Shown here in pieces: positions 57,097-64,000 of a stretch of 64,000 nt of DNA (positions within the stretch are counted from its first letter, which is position 1; the number at the start of each line of letters is the position of its first letter). A model generated the notes under the pieces. It had not been told where the DNA came from and did not search any database. It saw only the letters and a list, made by a program, of their open reading frames with translations. The DNA is from Gordonia pseudamarae (GTDB lineage: Bacteria > Actinomycetota > Actinomycetes > Mycobacteriales > Mycobacteriaceae): the NCBI RefSeq assembly GCF_025273675.1, contig NZ_CP045809.1, forward strand, positions 3,410,001 to 3,474,000, given 5' to 3'. Made by a program: the position numbers and the translations under genes.

Positions 57097-57295
57097 TGTG
57101 TCCTCCCCACACAGTCAGCCATGCGATCTCCCCCATGCCACGCATCGGCGGATCGGCAATCCACAGGGCCGGCGTACGGCCCTTTCGCGGCGGGTTGATG
57201 CCGTAGTAGCGTATCGAAACGACGGCGGCCGGGCGAGAGCCTCATGCACAGCAGAGTCTGCGCGCATCGGCCGCTTCCGCGCCAAGGGGGGTAGC

Positions 57296-59176
57296 GTGAC
57301 ATCGAACCGGACACTGCCGCAATCCGATTCCCAGAGCGGGATCGGCTATCTGCTCACGGTCCAGATCGCCGCGGCGGCAGTACTCGGGGTATGGAACCGC
57401 TATTCCGGAACGTCGGCCGCCGTGGTGGGCACCGTCGCGACGGCACTGATCGGGAGTTGGTGGTGTTGCACCCGAATCCGGGCGGTCCGCTCATTCTGGA
57501 CACGAATCATGTTTCGTATCAATATGTCACGATCCAGAAGTACACAGACCGGCACGGCACCGGCCGGCCGGCCATCCGGTGACCCGGCACCGTTCGGGGT
57601 GGACGTGCTCGACGTCCCCGCGGCCGGTGGCCCACTGACGGACGCATTGGTCCCCGCACCGATCCGGGCCGCACGGTCCCGGCAGGACATCGGTGTGTCG
57701 GTGTCGGCGGGCATGCTGGTCACCGTGATCCGGGTCCGGCCCACCTCACCGGCGATCCGTCACCTCACCCGCACCGGACGTGACAGCGGCCCGGGCACCG
57801 AGCCACAGCTCGCGCTTGCTCCGCTGGCCGAGTGCCTGGCCCAGTTCGACATCGTCCTGCATTCGATCGATGTGCTCGTCCATACCCCGCACGAGAATGC
57901 TCCGGACCCGGTATCACGCTCATACGCAGAAACTTTGGGACCCATGAGGTCCATCCCGCGCACCAGCACGTACGTGGTCGTGCGCCTCGATCCGAGAAGC
58001 TGCACCGAGGCGATCGCGCGGCGTGGAGGCGGGGCCGACGGCACGCTGCGTACCGTCGCGGTGGCCACCAGGCGGGTGGCCGCGCGCATCAACGAACAGG
58101 GCCTGACGGCCGATGTGCTTGCCGCCGCGGACATTCCCGGCGTGCTACACGAACTGACCTGCGGCCGGGACCAGTCCTGTGGCCGCGAACACTGGGACCA
58201 TCTCAACTCCGACGGCCTGCGGTGCCGGACGATCCCGGTCGACCGGGGCGGCGCCGCCGAACGCTATGCCGCCATCGATTCGGCGACCCACCCCGCGGTC
58301 GGCGGCGAACTCCCCTCCGACGTTGTCGCCACGACCACCGTCATCAACCTCACCGGTACGGCCGAGGCACCCTACGTGCGCGCGCTGACCCGTATGGTCA
58401 CCACCGCGGGTGAGGGGCTCCCGCCCACCGAACCGGACCCGGCGCCCGAGACCCACGCATTGTGCGGCCACCAGGCCGTGGCCTCGTTCGCCGGTCTCCT
58501 CCACCCGGACTCGCACACCGTGTGGCACCACGTGGCGCCGGTGCGGGGTTCGGCGGCCACCCAGCTGGTGCGGCGAACAGCCCTGCCGTGCAGCGGTTCA
58601 GGACAGCTCCTGGGTGCGGACCGCGAGGGCAGACCGGTGGCCCTGCCGCTCGCCGGACCCGGAGTGTCGCGGGTGATCATCGACGCGCAGTGGCCGTTGG
58701 CCGCGCAGATCGTACTGCGGGCCATCGCCACCGGTGCGCGGATCGTTCTGCATACCGACGATCAGACCCGGTGGCAACCGATGATCGCCACTGTGGATTC
58801 GCCGGACCGGCTCAGCGCCGTCCCGACCGAGCCCACCGGGTTGTGGTCACCGGTACACGTCTACGACGGGCGCACACCGCCCGAGGACTCGCCGGGCGTC
58901 ACGATCTTTCACATACGGGGACAGGACGACGATTCGGCCAGGCCCGGCGATACACCCTCCTCGACCGTGTTCATCAGGCAGGACCGCCACGATCAACGTT
59001 CCTTCAGCGTCGACACACACACCGGCACCACAACACTATCGGTTGTGGCAGTGGACTATGAATGGACGATCATCGCCGGCCGCCCGGCGATATCCCGCCC
59101 TACTCCGGCGCGTCCGGTCCCGCGCCGGCCGATCCCGGTACCGCCGGCACCTGTCCCGGTGCCGCAACCTGACTGA
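57296..59176 (+). CDS. eccE: Type VII secretion protein EccE-like
   Basis: About 626 residues. Two N-terminal membrane helices (YLLTVQIAAAAVLGVW and AAVVGTVATALIGSWW) are followed by an EccE-type cytosolic region (SVSAGMLVTVIRVRP, TYVVVRLDPRSCTEAIARRGGG). EccE sits at the edge of the ESX membrane complex. GTG 57296 follows a G-rich ribosome site (AAGGGGGG). The Pro-rich C-terminal tail is encoded across the end of manA on the opposite strand, an overlap of 77 bases. EccE is less conserved than EccB, so the call is a little less certain. Confidence 0.8.
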   Translation: MTSNRTLPQSDSQSGIGYLLTVQIAAAAVLGVWNRYSGTSAAVVGTVATALIGSWWCCTRIRAVRSFWTRIMFRINMSRSRSTQTGTAPAGRPSGDPAPFGVDVLDVPAAGGPLTDALVPAPIRAARSRQDIGVSVSAGMLVTVIRVRPTSPAIRHLTRTGRDSGPGTEPQLALAPLAECLAQFDIVLHSIDVLVHTPHENAPDPVSRSYAETLGPMRSIPRTSTYVVVRLDPRSCTEAIARRGGGADGTLRTVAVATRRVAARINEQGLTADVLAAADIPGVLHELTCGRDQSCGREHWDHLNSDGLRCRTIPVDRGGAAERYAAIDSATHPAVGGELPSDVVATTTVINLTGTAEAPYVRALTRMVTTAGEGLPPTEPDPAPETHALCGHQAVASFAGLLHPDSHTVWHHVAPVRGSAATQLVRRTALPCSGSGQLLGADREGRPVALPLAGPGVSRVIIDAQWPLAAQIVLRAIATGARIVLHTDDQTRWQPMIATVDSPDRLSAVPTEPTGLWSPVHVYDGRTPPEDSPGVTIFHIRGQDDDSARPGDTPSSTVFIRQDRHDQRSFSVDTHTGTTTLSVVAVDYEWTIIAGRPAISRPTPARPVPRRPIPVPPAPVPVPQPD

Positions 59177-60422
59177 CCGGAACGAGTACCCGCACGAATG
59201 TGGCCCGCGACGACGACGCGCGCACGACGACATCCGGATCTCCGTCGGCAAGCCACAGCGCCGATCCGGCGGCAACGGACACCGTATCGCCGGTGGCCGC
59301 ACGGACCTCGATCGTTCCACCCAGCACGGCGAGCATCTGCGGACCCGGCATGTCGAACGAGATCGATTGCGACAAAAGCAATCCGGTCCCGTCCAATTCG
59401 ATCCGGGACAGGCGGAATTCGGCGGCCGGGGTCAGGTAGATGCGTTCGGCGCCCAGCGTCCGGACCGTGGGCAACAACTCGTCGTCCGACGTCGGGGTGA
59501 AGTCGAGCACGCGGAGCAGTTCGGGTACGTCGATATGCTTGGGCGTCAGGCCTCCCCGCAGCACGTTGTCGGAGTTCGCCATGATCTCGACCGCGGTTCC
59601 GTGCAGGTAGGCGTGCAGGCTCCCCGCCGGCAGATAGAGACTCTCACCAGGATTCAGGCGCACCCGGTTGAGCAGCAGCGAGGCGAGCACGCCCGGATCA
59701 CCGGGATACATCTCACCCAGTTCGAGAAGCGTCCGCAGTTCGTCGGTGAATGTGTCAGCACCCGACTCGAGCACGGCGACAGCGCCTTCGAGAACCGCCG
59801 TCACCAATGTGGTGATCGCCTTGTCCGGCAAGGTCAACCAGGTGGTGAACAACGCGCGCAGGCCGTCTCGATCTGCTTGTCCGGCCAGCAACCCCAGGTA
59901 CGGGTCGAGTGCGGGCACCTGCAACTCGCGGAACAGCTCGACGGTCCGGGTGGGCGGACGGAAACCCGCCAGTGCGTCGAACTGCGTCACCGCGACGACG
60001 AGTTCGGGTTTGTGCCATGGATCGCGGTAGTTGCGCTCGGGCGCGTCCAGCGCGAGCCCCAGTGCGTTCTCCCGGGCAAAACCCTCGTCGGCCTGCGCCA
60101 GGGTCGGGTGTGCCTGCAGCGACAGCGGCTCCTCGGCGGCGAGGATCTTGAGCAGGAACGGCAGCCGCTCACCGAATCTGCCGAGCACGGCCGCACCCAG
60201 CTCATGCGCCGGATCCTCCCGGATCACCGACAGCAGGTTACTGTCGGACGAATTCTGTTCGACGGCGGTATCTCTCACACACTGCGCGGGTGCGGCCGGG
60301 TGCGCTCCAAACCACAGTTCGGCCTCCGGATGTGCCGAGGGGGTTGGCCGGCCCTGCAACGATGCGATGGCTGTCCGCGACCCCCACGCATACGGGCGGA
60401 CCACCCCTTCCAGTAGTTCCAT
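59100..60422 (-). CDS. manA: Mannose-6-phosphate isomerase, class I
   Basis: A 440-residue zinc-dependent type I isomerase converting fructose-6-phosphate to mannose-6-phosphate for mannose-containing cell wall lipids. The metal site appears in SLQAHPTLAQADEGFAREN, and the signature in YRDPWHKPELVVAVTQFDALAGF (seen in parts). Its ATG directly follows the stop of the SIS-like gene. The C-terminal Pro/Gly-rich tail overlaps the end of eccE. It corresponds to Rv3255c. Confidence 0.92.
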   Translation of the reverse strand: MELLEGVVRPYAWGSRTAIASLQGRPTPSAHPEAELWFGAHPAAPAQCVRDTAVEQNSSDSNLLSVIREDPAHELGAAVLGRFGERLPFLLKILAAEEPLSLQAHPTLAQADEGFARENALGLALDAPERNYRDPWHKPELVVAVTQFDALAGFRPPTRTVELFRELQVPALDPYLGLLAGQADRDGLRALFTTWLTLPDKAITTLVTAVLEGAVAVLESGADTFTDELRTLLELGEMYPGDPGVLASLLLNRVRLNPGESLYLPAGSLHAYLHGTAVEIMANSDNVLRGGLTPKHIDVPELLRVLDFTPTSDDELLPTVRTLGAERIYLTPAAEFRLSRIELDGTGLLLSQSISFDMPGPQMLAVLGGTIEVRAATGDTVSVAAGSALWLADGDPDVVVRASSSRATFVRVLVPVSQVAAPGQVPAVPGSAGAGPDAPE

Positions 60423-61574
60423 TCAGCTTCCCCTGATCAGCCGCAGATACACCGCGGCCATGTCCACACGCAGCAACGCCAACAACAACGCCTCCAGATC
60501 GGCGGGAAGATCGCCGCCCGCATCACTCGGTGAATCGGGATAGATCGGCCGATCTTCCTGCCCGACCAGAGACCCGGCGACCGGAAAAGCAGCGGGGGCG
60601 GCGTCGGCGGGCGTGGATCCGACGACCAACACCGCGTCTCCGAGTGCGCCCAGCAGGCGGCGCAGACGCCATTCGTGGCGCGGCACGCCCAGTACCAGAA
60701 TGGTGGTGGCCCGCGGTGCCGGACCGTCGATGAACGGATCGTGGAACAGTGAGTCCACGGGCGCGTCGCCCGAACCGTGATCGCGGACCAGCGCCACCGC
60801 GTCGGCGACGTCGGCCGCTCCGCACGCATCGCCGGCGACGGCCAGCACCGTCCGGGCCGCGTGTGCGGCGACGGTGACCGAGGCGGGTGTGTCGCCGCAG
60901 AGCACCATGGTGGTGCCCGACATTCGTGACGCAAGCAGTTTGGCCTGGTTGCGGAACAACTCACGGGCAACATGGTTGGTGGCCGCCTCCGCGTCGAGCG
61001 CATCGGCGAGAGCGTCGAGGTCGGGACCCGCACCGGAGAACCGGACCGACGACAGACCCATCACCACCGACACGATGACCGCCACGAAGCCGGCGAAACC
61101 GAATCGGCGGTCGACGTGGACCCGGGGGGACAGATCGATGCCGGTGCCGCCCACCGCATCGCGCAGCGGACCCTCCATCGGTGCACCGATCACGACCTCG
61201 GCACGGCGGCGGGCGGCCCGGGCCGCGGCATCGGCGAGCGCCATATCACCGGCGTCATCCCCGACGATCACCACCACATCGAGCGGACCCACCCATCCGG
61301 GCAACGCCGGACCACACACCAGCGGCACATCGGTGTGCGCGGCAAGCACCGCGACAGCGAGTTCGGCAGCGCAGGCGGCGGTACGGCTGGAACCGAAGAC
61401 AACTACGACGCTGCGTGGACGCAGATCGGCCAGCGGCCGGAGGCCGCCCTCGCGCACGGCCTCGGCGACCGCGCGAACCTGAGCACCCGCACGCGCGACC
61501 GACTGCAACAGCCCATCGACGTCAAGTGCCACCAATCCCTCGACATCATCCAGATCCGGAATCCCGGTGCGCAT
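60423..61574 (-). CDS. SIS-domain/TobH-like protein (Rv3256c-like)
   Basis: A 383-residue protein with two SIS-like phosphosugar-binding halves: RPRSVVVVFGSSRTAACAAELAVAVL and DVVVIVGDDAGDMALADAAARAARRRAEVVIG. It resembles the TobH/bifunctional phosphoglucose-phosphomannose isomerase group found directly before manA. Catalytic ability is unclear. Stop and manA start are adjacent, so the two are coupled. It belongs to mannose metabolism by context. Confidence 0.75.
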   Translation of the reverse strand: MRTGIPDLDDVEGLVALDVDGLLQSVARAGAQVRAVAEAVREGGLRPLADLRPRSVVVVFGSSRTAACAAELAVAVLAAHTDVPLVCGPALPGWVGPLDVVVIVGDDAGDMALADAAARAARRRAEVVIGAPMEGPLRDAVGGTGIDLSPRVHVDRRFGFAGFVAVIVSVVMGLSSVRFSGAGPDLDALADALDAEAATNHVARELFRNQAKLLASRMSGTTMVLCGDTPASVTVAAHAARTVLAVAGDACGAADVADAVALVRDHGSGDAPVDSLFHDPFIDGPAPRATTILVLGVPRHEWRLRRLLGALGDAVLVVGSTPADAAPAAFPVAGSLVGQEDRPIYPDSPSDAGGDLPADLEALLLALLRVDMAAVYLRLIRGS

Positions 61575-61664
61575 GATTACACCCTAATGTCCCGTGGCGA
61601 AAACCCGCGCACCCCGTCCGCGGTGATCTGTATCGAACGGGTCACCCCGATCGCAGATCGGCAA

Positions 61665-62156
61665 TCAGTCGACGGGATCGGGCAGTACCCGCAGGTGCCC
61701 ACGCCTGCCGGGCCGCGGCTTCACCGGTGACAACGGCTGACCGCCACCGCCGTCGCCGCGCATGGGACGGTCGTAGATGGTCTCCCCCGGCAACCGCGGC
61801 GAGAACCCGGCCCGGCGATGCCGACCCACCCGGGTCTCGTCGAGGCCGTCGAACCCGGCCATGCTCTCGGTGGCCATCCGCGATCTGCCGCCGACCTCCC
61901 GCACCGCCTCGGCCAGTGCGGTCAGCTCGTAGTCCTCGGCGACCGGGGCCGAGAACCCTCGTTCGCTGCGCAGCATCTCCCATCCGCGGGGCACGGTGAT
62001 CCGCAGGGCGTGGTCTTCACACAGGTCCCAGGAATGCGGCTCATCCGTGGTCGCCAGCGGTCCCACCACCGCCGTCGACTCGGCGTAGACGAACGTCAAA
62101 GTCGCCACGGCAGGCCGCGAGCAACCGGGCCTGCAGCACTGTCGTGGAAGTTTCAC
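61665..62156 (-). CDS. DUF3499 protein (Rv3258c-like)
   Basis: A 163-residue protein with a cysteine-rich start (QCCRPGCSRPAVATLTFVYAEST) and a CEDH motif (WDLCEDHALRITVP), which together look like a zinc ribbon. This is the DUF3499 family, always near whiB2 and manA in mycobacteria as I recall. GTG 62156 has TAATCT six bases upstream, another leaderless pattern. The gene that should follow, manB, is not here. Confidence 0.8.
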   Translation of the reverse strand: MKLPRQCCRPGCSRPAVATLTFVYAESTAVVGPLATTDEPHSWDLCEDHALRITVPRGWEMLRSERGFSAPVAEDYELTALAEAVREVGGRSRMATESMAGFDGLDETRVGRHRRAGFSPRLPGETIYDRPMRGDGGGGQPLSPVKPRPGRRGHLRVLPDPVD

Positions 62157-62162
62157 CCCACG

Positions 62163-62168
62163 AGATTA
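62163..62168 (-). promoter_or_regulatory. -10 element of a probable leaderless promoter (DUF3499 gene)
   Basis: Minus-strand TAATCT ends six bases before GTG 62156. It is the closest match to the full consensus among those seen here. Confidence 0.55.
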
Positions 62169-62353
62169 TCGTGCCGGAGCGCTTACCGATACCTCAGACA
62201 CGCACCAACACGCACACTGAATCACCGGACGCTTGTCACCGCAATTGGTGACAAGCGTGGCAGCGGTTCGATCCGCGGACCACCGGTCGCCTGCCGGCGG
62301 CGCGCGCCGCACCGGAGTCGGCGCGCGATGCACGTCCGGACACGCCGTGGCAC

Positions 62354-62359
62354 TACACT
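62354..62359 (+). promoter_or_regulatory. -10 element of a probable leaderless promoter (Rv3259-like gene)
   Basis: TACACT lies six bases before ATG 62366, divergent from the DUF3499 promoter. Confidence 0.55.
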
Positions 62360-62365
62360 TTCGCC

Positions 62366-62875
62366 ATGCGCACCGATCCCCGACGCCGGAACGAACCAGC
62401 CGGCACCCTCAACCGCCGGGGCACCTCCCGCGCGGGACGGGACCGGCGTGGCCGCGGTCTGCGCGCCCCTCTGCTGCCGCAGACGGTGCCTGCTCATATG
62501 AGCAGGTCAGATGACTTCGACCGCAACGCACTCGAAGCCTTCGCCGACATCGATCAGCACTGGCACGACCGCATCGCCGATCTGGACATCGCCGTCGACG
62601 AGATCCCGCGGATGCTGCCGATGGATCCGGACTCGGTACAGTGGCCCGACGAGGTGACGGCCGACGGCGCCGTCCCGCTCGCGCGCCTGATACCCGCCGG
62701 GATCGACGTGCACGGACGGCCCACGCGCGCGCAGATCATCCTCTTTCGACGCCCGCTGGAGATGCGGGCCAAACGGGGGTCCGACCTGCTCGAACTCATC
62801 CATGAGGTTCTCGTGCAGCAGGTCGCGACCCATCTCGGTGTCGACGAGGACACCATCGACAACGGCCCGGACTAG
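62366..62875 (+). CDS. Zincin-fold protein with degenerate active site (Rv3259-like)
   Basis: A 169-residue protein. After an Arg-rich N-terminal stretch of about 45 residues it follows the small actinobacterial metallopeptidase fold, ending in VQQVATHLGVDEDTID. The family motif HExxH would lie at QQVAT, so the zinc ligands and catalytic Glu are lost. The fold is probably kept for another purpose. Order (next to whiB2 and divergent from DUF3499) matches Rv3259. ATG 62366 is supported by a leaderless -10. Confidence 0.65.
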   Translation: MRTDPRRRNEPAGTLNRRGTSRAGRDRRGRGLRAPLLPQTVPAHMSRSDDFDRNALEAFADIDQHWHDRIADLDIAVDEIPRMLPMDPDSVQWPDEVTADGAVPLARLIPAGIDVHGRPTRAQIILFRRPLEMRAKRGSDLLELIHEVLVQQVATHLGVDEDTIDNGPD

Positions 62876-62917
62876 GGCGTGACACCGTGACGGCCGACCC
62901 GGAGGAAGACCCCGGAA

Positions 62918-62964
62918 AACACACTGCCGCCGGAGCGATGTGGTCACTCCGGCGGCAGTGTGTT
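62918..62964. terminator. Strong bidirectional terminator
   Basis: An 18-bp perfect stem (62918-62935 with 62947-62964) and an 11-base loop between the convergent zincin-like and whiB2 genes. T residues follow on the right arm and A residues precede the left arm, which suits both directions. Confidence 0.8.
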
Positions 62965-62974
62965 GGGAAACCTG

Positions 62975-63358
62975 TCAGACGATTCCGCGCTTGATGCGAC
63001 GACGCTCCCGCTCGGAGAGCCCGCCCCAGATACCGAACCGTTCGTCGTTGCCCAATGCGTACTCAAGACACTCGGCCTGGACTTCGCAGCCGTGGCAGAT
63101 TCGCTTCGCCTCACGTGTCGATCCGCCCTTTTCAGGGAAAAATGCCTCAGGATCGGTCTGCGCGCACAGTGCGCGGTCCTGCCACTGGTGCTCCAACTCG
63201 TCAAACATGTCGTCAAAATCGTTGGCCACCAACGACAAATGACGCACGCCCGAACTCGGTTGCGCAACAACAGATTCCACGCTGTCAGCCCGTGTACCAC
63301 CCAACTCCCGGGCATCTAGGTCTTCACGTGGATTCTCGATCGAGTGGTCGGAAGTCAT
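62975..63358 (-). CDS. whiB2: WhiB2 (WhmD) iron-sulfur regulator
   Basis: A 127-residue WhiB protein needed for septation and cell division in relatives. The four cluster cysteines are C65, C88, C91 and C97 (ALCAQ; ICHGCEVQAEC), followed by the GIWGG turn (109-113) and a basic tail (ERERRRIKRG) that contacts DNA or sigma factor. GGGAGGGG precedes the ATG. Neighbours (Rv3259-, DUF3499- and manA-like) support the WhiB2 subtype. Confidence 0.9.
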   Translation of the reverse strand: MTSDHSIENPREDLDARELGGTRADSVESVVAQPSSGVRHLSLVANDFDDMFDELEHQWQDRALCAQTDPEAFFPEKGGSTREAKRICHGCEVQAECLEYALGNDERFGIWGGLSERERRRIKRGIV

Positions 63359-63978
63359 CTCGGAGCCCCTCCCTCGTGAAAGTCAGTGCCGACGATCGGC
63401 CGGTCGCTGTCAGAACTCAAACCCTCAACACGGCGGCACACGCCGCCGATCCGGTCATCGGACACCCCCGATGACCACGCCCGGCCACCGGCCGAGCCGA
63501 TCTGGACAATCCTTCGTGTCATCACTCACCCCGAATAAGTACTTCACGTCGGCAAATAATCGAACATTCGATCGAACGTTGTGACATCCAAGGACTCTCA
63601 ACCATTTTCGATCTCAAATCATAAATGACACCGTTGTGATTACACACGCCCCTGCGCGCTCCGGTCAAGTCCGAATCCAAGATCAGTCAATATCGATCCT
63701 TCCCGACCGCGTCCACCCGATCACGAACCTCCGTCCCCCACGGGCGGCAACCGGTTCACAGCGACAAACACCACCTCGCCGGGGACCATAAACCTACCGG
63801 TGACAGCAGCCGTCCGTCCTGCGTACGGACATATCGTGGCACTGCGCAACACCCGAGAGGTGTTCTGCGATCCGGGCGCCCCGAGTCCGCGCACCTATAC
63901 CCCTGCTGCCCGTACCCCGGTCATACCAACTGCCCAGACCGTCCAGACCGTCCAGGACCCCCACTACTACGGAACGAC
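63359..63978. other. Long upstream region of whiB2
   Basis: About 620 bases without a gene I can support. The part 63500-63660 is AT-rich and probably contains the whiB2 promoters. A short open frame at 63800-63982 is Pro/Thr-rich and not convincing. Long 5' regions with several promoters are usual for whiB genes. Confidence 0.5.
63560..63575. promoter_or_regulatory. LexA-like (SOS box) candidate
   Basis: TCGAACATTCGATCGA differs at one base from TCGAACnnnnGTTCGA, the actinobacterial LexA consensus. It lies about 200 bases upstream of whiB2. TTCGATCGAA inside it is a perfect palindrome. Confidence 0.35.
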
Positions 63979-64000
63979 ATGAACACCACGACCGACCGCC
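63979..64000 (+). CDS. Possible start of a gene running past the window edge
   Basis: ATG 63979 follows GGAACGAC and opens MNTTTDR to the end of the window. It is too short to identify. Confidence 0.25.

Noticed and set aside
63800..63982. 60-residue open frame upstream of whiB2
   Set aside because: Pro/Thr-rich, no ribosome site and no family; it lies in a promoter-like region.

Overview
The window is high-GC DNA with the gene content of a mycolic-acid actinobacterium (Mycobacteriales). It carries MCE proteins, a type VII secretion pair (eccB/eccE), whiB2, F420-dependent oxidoreductases, class Ib ribonucleotide reductase and many leaderless promoters. Two blocks match the Mycobacterium tuberculosis gene order as I remember it: Rv3037c-Rv3044 (27.4-40.1 kb) and Rv3255c-Rv3260c (59.1-63.4 kb). 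A Gordonia- or Williamsia-like genus is my best guess; the genus is not proven here.

Region 1 (1-7.6 kb): the end of an acyl-CoA carboxylase carboxyltransferase gene, an APH-fold phosphotransferase, a broken membrane-protein gene, NorE/NorF-like (COX3/COX4-like) genes and an F420-type LLM oxidoreductase, all on +. A small helical protein, a DUF445 protein and a hotdog thioesterase follow.

Region 2 (7.66-21.3 kb) is the most unusual part. About 13 genes run leftward in one tight series: AveC-like membrane protein, APH-fold phosphotransferase, lipocalin-like DUF7064-type protein, CrtI-like FAD oxidoreductase, six MCE proteins (A-F, the fifth a lipoprotein), a six-TM protein, and NorE- and NorF-like proteins. 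No YrbE permease and no oxidase subunit I or II is present. A TetR gene lies beside it, and similar TGAA-N6-TTCA palindromes precede both the TetR gene and the series. The membrane/NorE/NorF trio is partly duplicated in region 1, with its first gene truncated.

Region 3 (21.4-27.4 kb): a CoA-transferase/MaoC pair divergent from acyl-CoA dehydrogenase and GntR, then a calcium-repeat protein, a poorly resolved small gene and a gene remnant.

Region 4 (27.4-44.5 kb): conserved core with two methyltransferases, echA17, two Nudix genes in tandem, an ABC ATPase, PTH2, serB, ctaD and fecB. An LLM oxidoreductase, a PPOX-type F420 protein and a SNF2 helicase/SWIM pair are interspersed.

Region 5 (44.5-55.6 kb): flotillin/NfeD, an orphan ParD antitoxin, a long perfect palindrome, a toxin-antitoxin locus with an apparently frameshifted toxin, the nrdHIEF operon with two NrdR boxes, an FMN reductase, and TetR plus HpxO-type urate hydroxylase.

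Region 6 (55.6-64 kb): divergent eccB and eccE without the rest of an ESX locus, the manA block lacking manB, a zincin-fold protein with a lost HExxH motif, whiB2, and a long upstream region. I saw no tRNA, rRNA, CRISPR array, transposase or phage gene.
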